Source of the DNA: Eimeria necatrix
Taxonomy: Eukaryota; Apicomplexa; Conoidasida; Eucoccidiorida; Eimeriidae
Length of the DNA stretch: 45,284 nt
NCBI RefSeq assembly: GCF_000499385.1
Contig: NW_013653280.1
Location: forward strand, 1 to 45,284
Direction of reading: 5' to 3'
Shown here: in pieces, positions 43,993 to 45,284 of the stretch
Layout of the letters: every line of letters begins with the position of its first letter
Numbering within the stretch: position 1 is the stretch's first letter
The notes under the pieces: generated by a model
What the model was told of the DNA's origin: nothing
What the model saw: the letters and a program-made list of their open reading frames with translations, nothing else
Database searches by the model: none
Program-made: the position numbers and the translations under genes

Positions 43993-44206
43993 TCACATCT
44001 ATTTTATGTGTCCGGCGCAATCGTGCAATACTACACAATGTTTGGACTGTGATCTGTGGGACACTGTCGTGCTTGATGTGCGACTGTGCGTAGCGGCTGG
44101 TGGCGGTGCACGCGATGGTGTCGTGCAAAGAGAAAATAGTGTTTTGTTCTTCCAACTGCGTCTCACATCTATTTCATGTTTCCACTGCAATCACGCAATA
44201 CCACCA
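43993..44206 (+). repeat. 170-bp spaced direct repeat
   Basis: TCACATCTATTTTATGTGTCC and TCACATCTATTTCATGTTTCC lie exactly 170 bp apart, each followed by a GCAATCRYGCAATAC block. Confidence 0.75.
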
Positions 44207-44209
44207 GAT

Positions 44210-45284
44210 CGACGTGGAGAGCATCAAAACGTTCACGCAGCGTTGTGTTTTGTCAGTTGGTGAGTTCTCTTTCTCAGCAGATATTACAGACTGTTATTGG
44301 TTCGCTTTCGTTGCATGTGAGACTCGGCGACGACGCTTTCGAAGTCGTGTAGAATCTCGGGGAGTTAGATGTGCGGTGTAGCGCTGAGTTGCCCTTCACA
44401 GGCTGTCTGAAAATGCAGCTGCGCAGTGCTCATCCCGACCTAGTACGCTATGAGGGACAGCGACGGTGTCCGACTAGCAGGATTTTGTGAAGTGCTCGTG
44501 TGCATTCTCAATTCTCAGACTGAGGAGGATTGCGGGAAATTGTTACTTGTGAACTGTGCAAGCAATGCAACACGCGCTTCCCGGTGTTTGAAGCCATAGC
44601 TGAATTTGGGCGATGCCGTGCAATCCATGGTTGGCTCGTTCGGACATGCACGCAGGGGACCGGAAACACAGTGGCATTTTGCTCTCATGTCAGTTCAGGG
44701 CCTCACTGCTGTCGAAATGTTTATGGAGCGCAAGGCACATGCAGCTCCTGCGCAAAAACTTAATGCATACAGCAGTTGTTTCTCTTTGTTTGAGTCTGCG
44801 CGTTGTTGTGGTTGGTTAGAGTGCTGCGGTGACAGTGGCTTTCTGATGGCCAGATATGTGAGCAGCTCAGCTCCGTGTGTACAGTTCTCCAAGATGCGTC
44901 ACGTCGTGTACGTGGAAGCATAGACGCTGGTTGGGCGTTTTTGGTGGCTGTTGCTGAAAGCAATCCTGGTTGCTTTTGGTGGGTTGTGCGAATTGAAATC
45001 ATTAGATGCGGTTGCTCCTGCCTTGTGCCGTCTTGCATTTTGCAGATGCGTAGCACGGAGGTCTGTGTGACGTTTGTTTTCTTCTCGGTTGCTTGCGCTG
45101 CCTGCACCCTTGATGATTTTCAGTTGTCTTGAGAAGACATTTTACAAGTGTGTTTCGAGTTGACGTATCAGGCGCACTTTGAGTGTGATTGTGGACTACT
45201 GTTGTGGTTGATGTTTAGAATGTGCGTGAAGCCAGGAAGAGACGCAAGCAAAGGTTCCCGCATAGTGGAAATAGTGTTTTTGAT
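44210..45284. other. No gene recognised, GC-richer
   Basis: Composition rises toward about 50% GC and several plus-strand frames of 70-105 codons overlap. No acceptor-donor site of the three-base class was found after 43731. This may be flanking DNA beyond the proposed last exon. Confidence 0.4.

Overview
The window reads as a gene-poor, intron-like piece of a eukaryotic (probably protist) nuclear genome. It is about 43% GC by eye, no open frame is longer than chance allows at this composition (longest 179 codons), and I see no operons, ribosome-binding sites, rRNA, convincing tRNA or CRISPR. The best lineage guess is an alveolate, perhaps a coccidian apicomplexan. That rests on donor sites of the form GTRCGT/GTRAGT, acceptors of the form YAG, and helix-rich peptides resembling the repeats of apicomplexan RAP/FASTK-type organelle RNA proteins. 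This is inference; I recognise no marker gene with certainty.

Layout. I propose that most of the plus strand is one very large split gene. Short exon candidates (40-214 nt) start at 839, 2985, 3519, 4805, 6316, 12194, 17344, 18893, 22543, 24819, 30175, 35192, 37258, 38846, 40484 and 43387 (a possible last exon with a stop). Most adjacent candidates are phase-compatible (two links are missing), with introns of about 0.3 to 6 kb. The pair 18893-19016 and 22543-22667 is the best supported. I chose exons by hand with phase in mind, so the chain is a hypothesis and not a proven gene model.

The strongest signal is not an exon in the usual sense. About 70 times on the plus strand, a pyrimidine-rich acceptor (YAG) is followed after exactly three bases by a strong donor (GTRCG, GTAAG, GTGAG). 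About 11 would be expected by chance for YAG-N3-GTRNG. The sites lie roughly every 600 bp, sit in otherwise unrelated sequence, and are preserved in diverged duplicated blocks (26.7-27.7 kb against 28.0-29.0 kb; 25.0-25.7 kb against 33.8-34.6 kb). They look like one-codon microexons or ratchet (recursive splicing) points inside giant introns.

The rest is repeats: a 308-bp foldback element (2085-2392) next to one copy of a 107-bp direct repeat; a 52-bp perfect palindrome (16074-16125); diverged tandem arrays with a roughly 185-bp unit; and an AT-rich island (32.15-33.4 kb) with twin hairpins and decayed open frames of unknown origin. Regions 19.3-22.1, 29.0-30.1, 35.9-37.2 and 44.3-45.3 kb hold nothing I can name beyond scattered splice-like sites.
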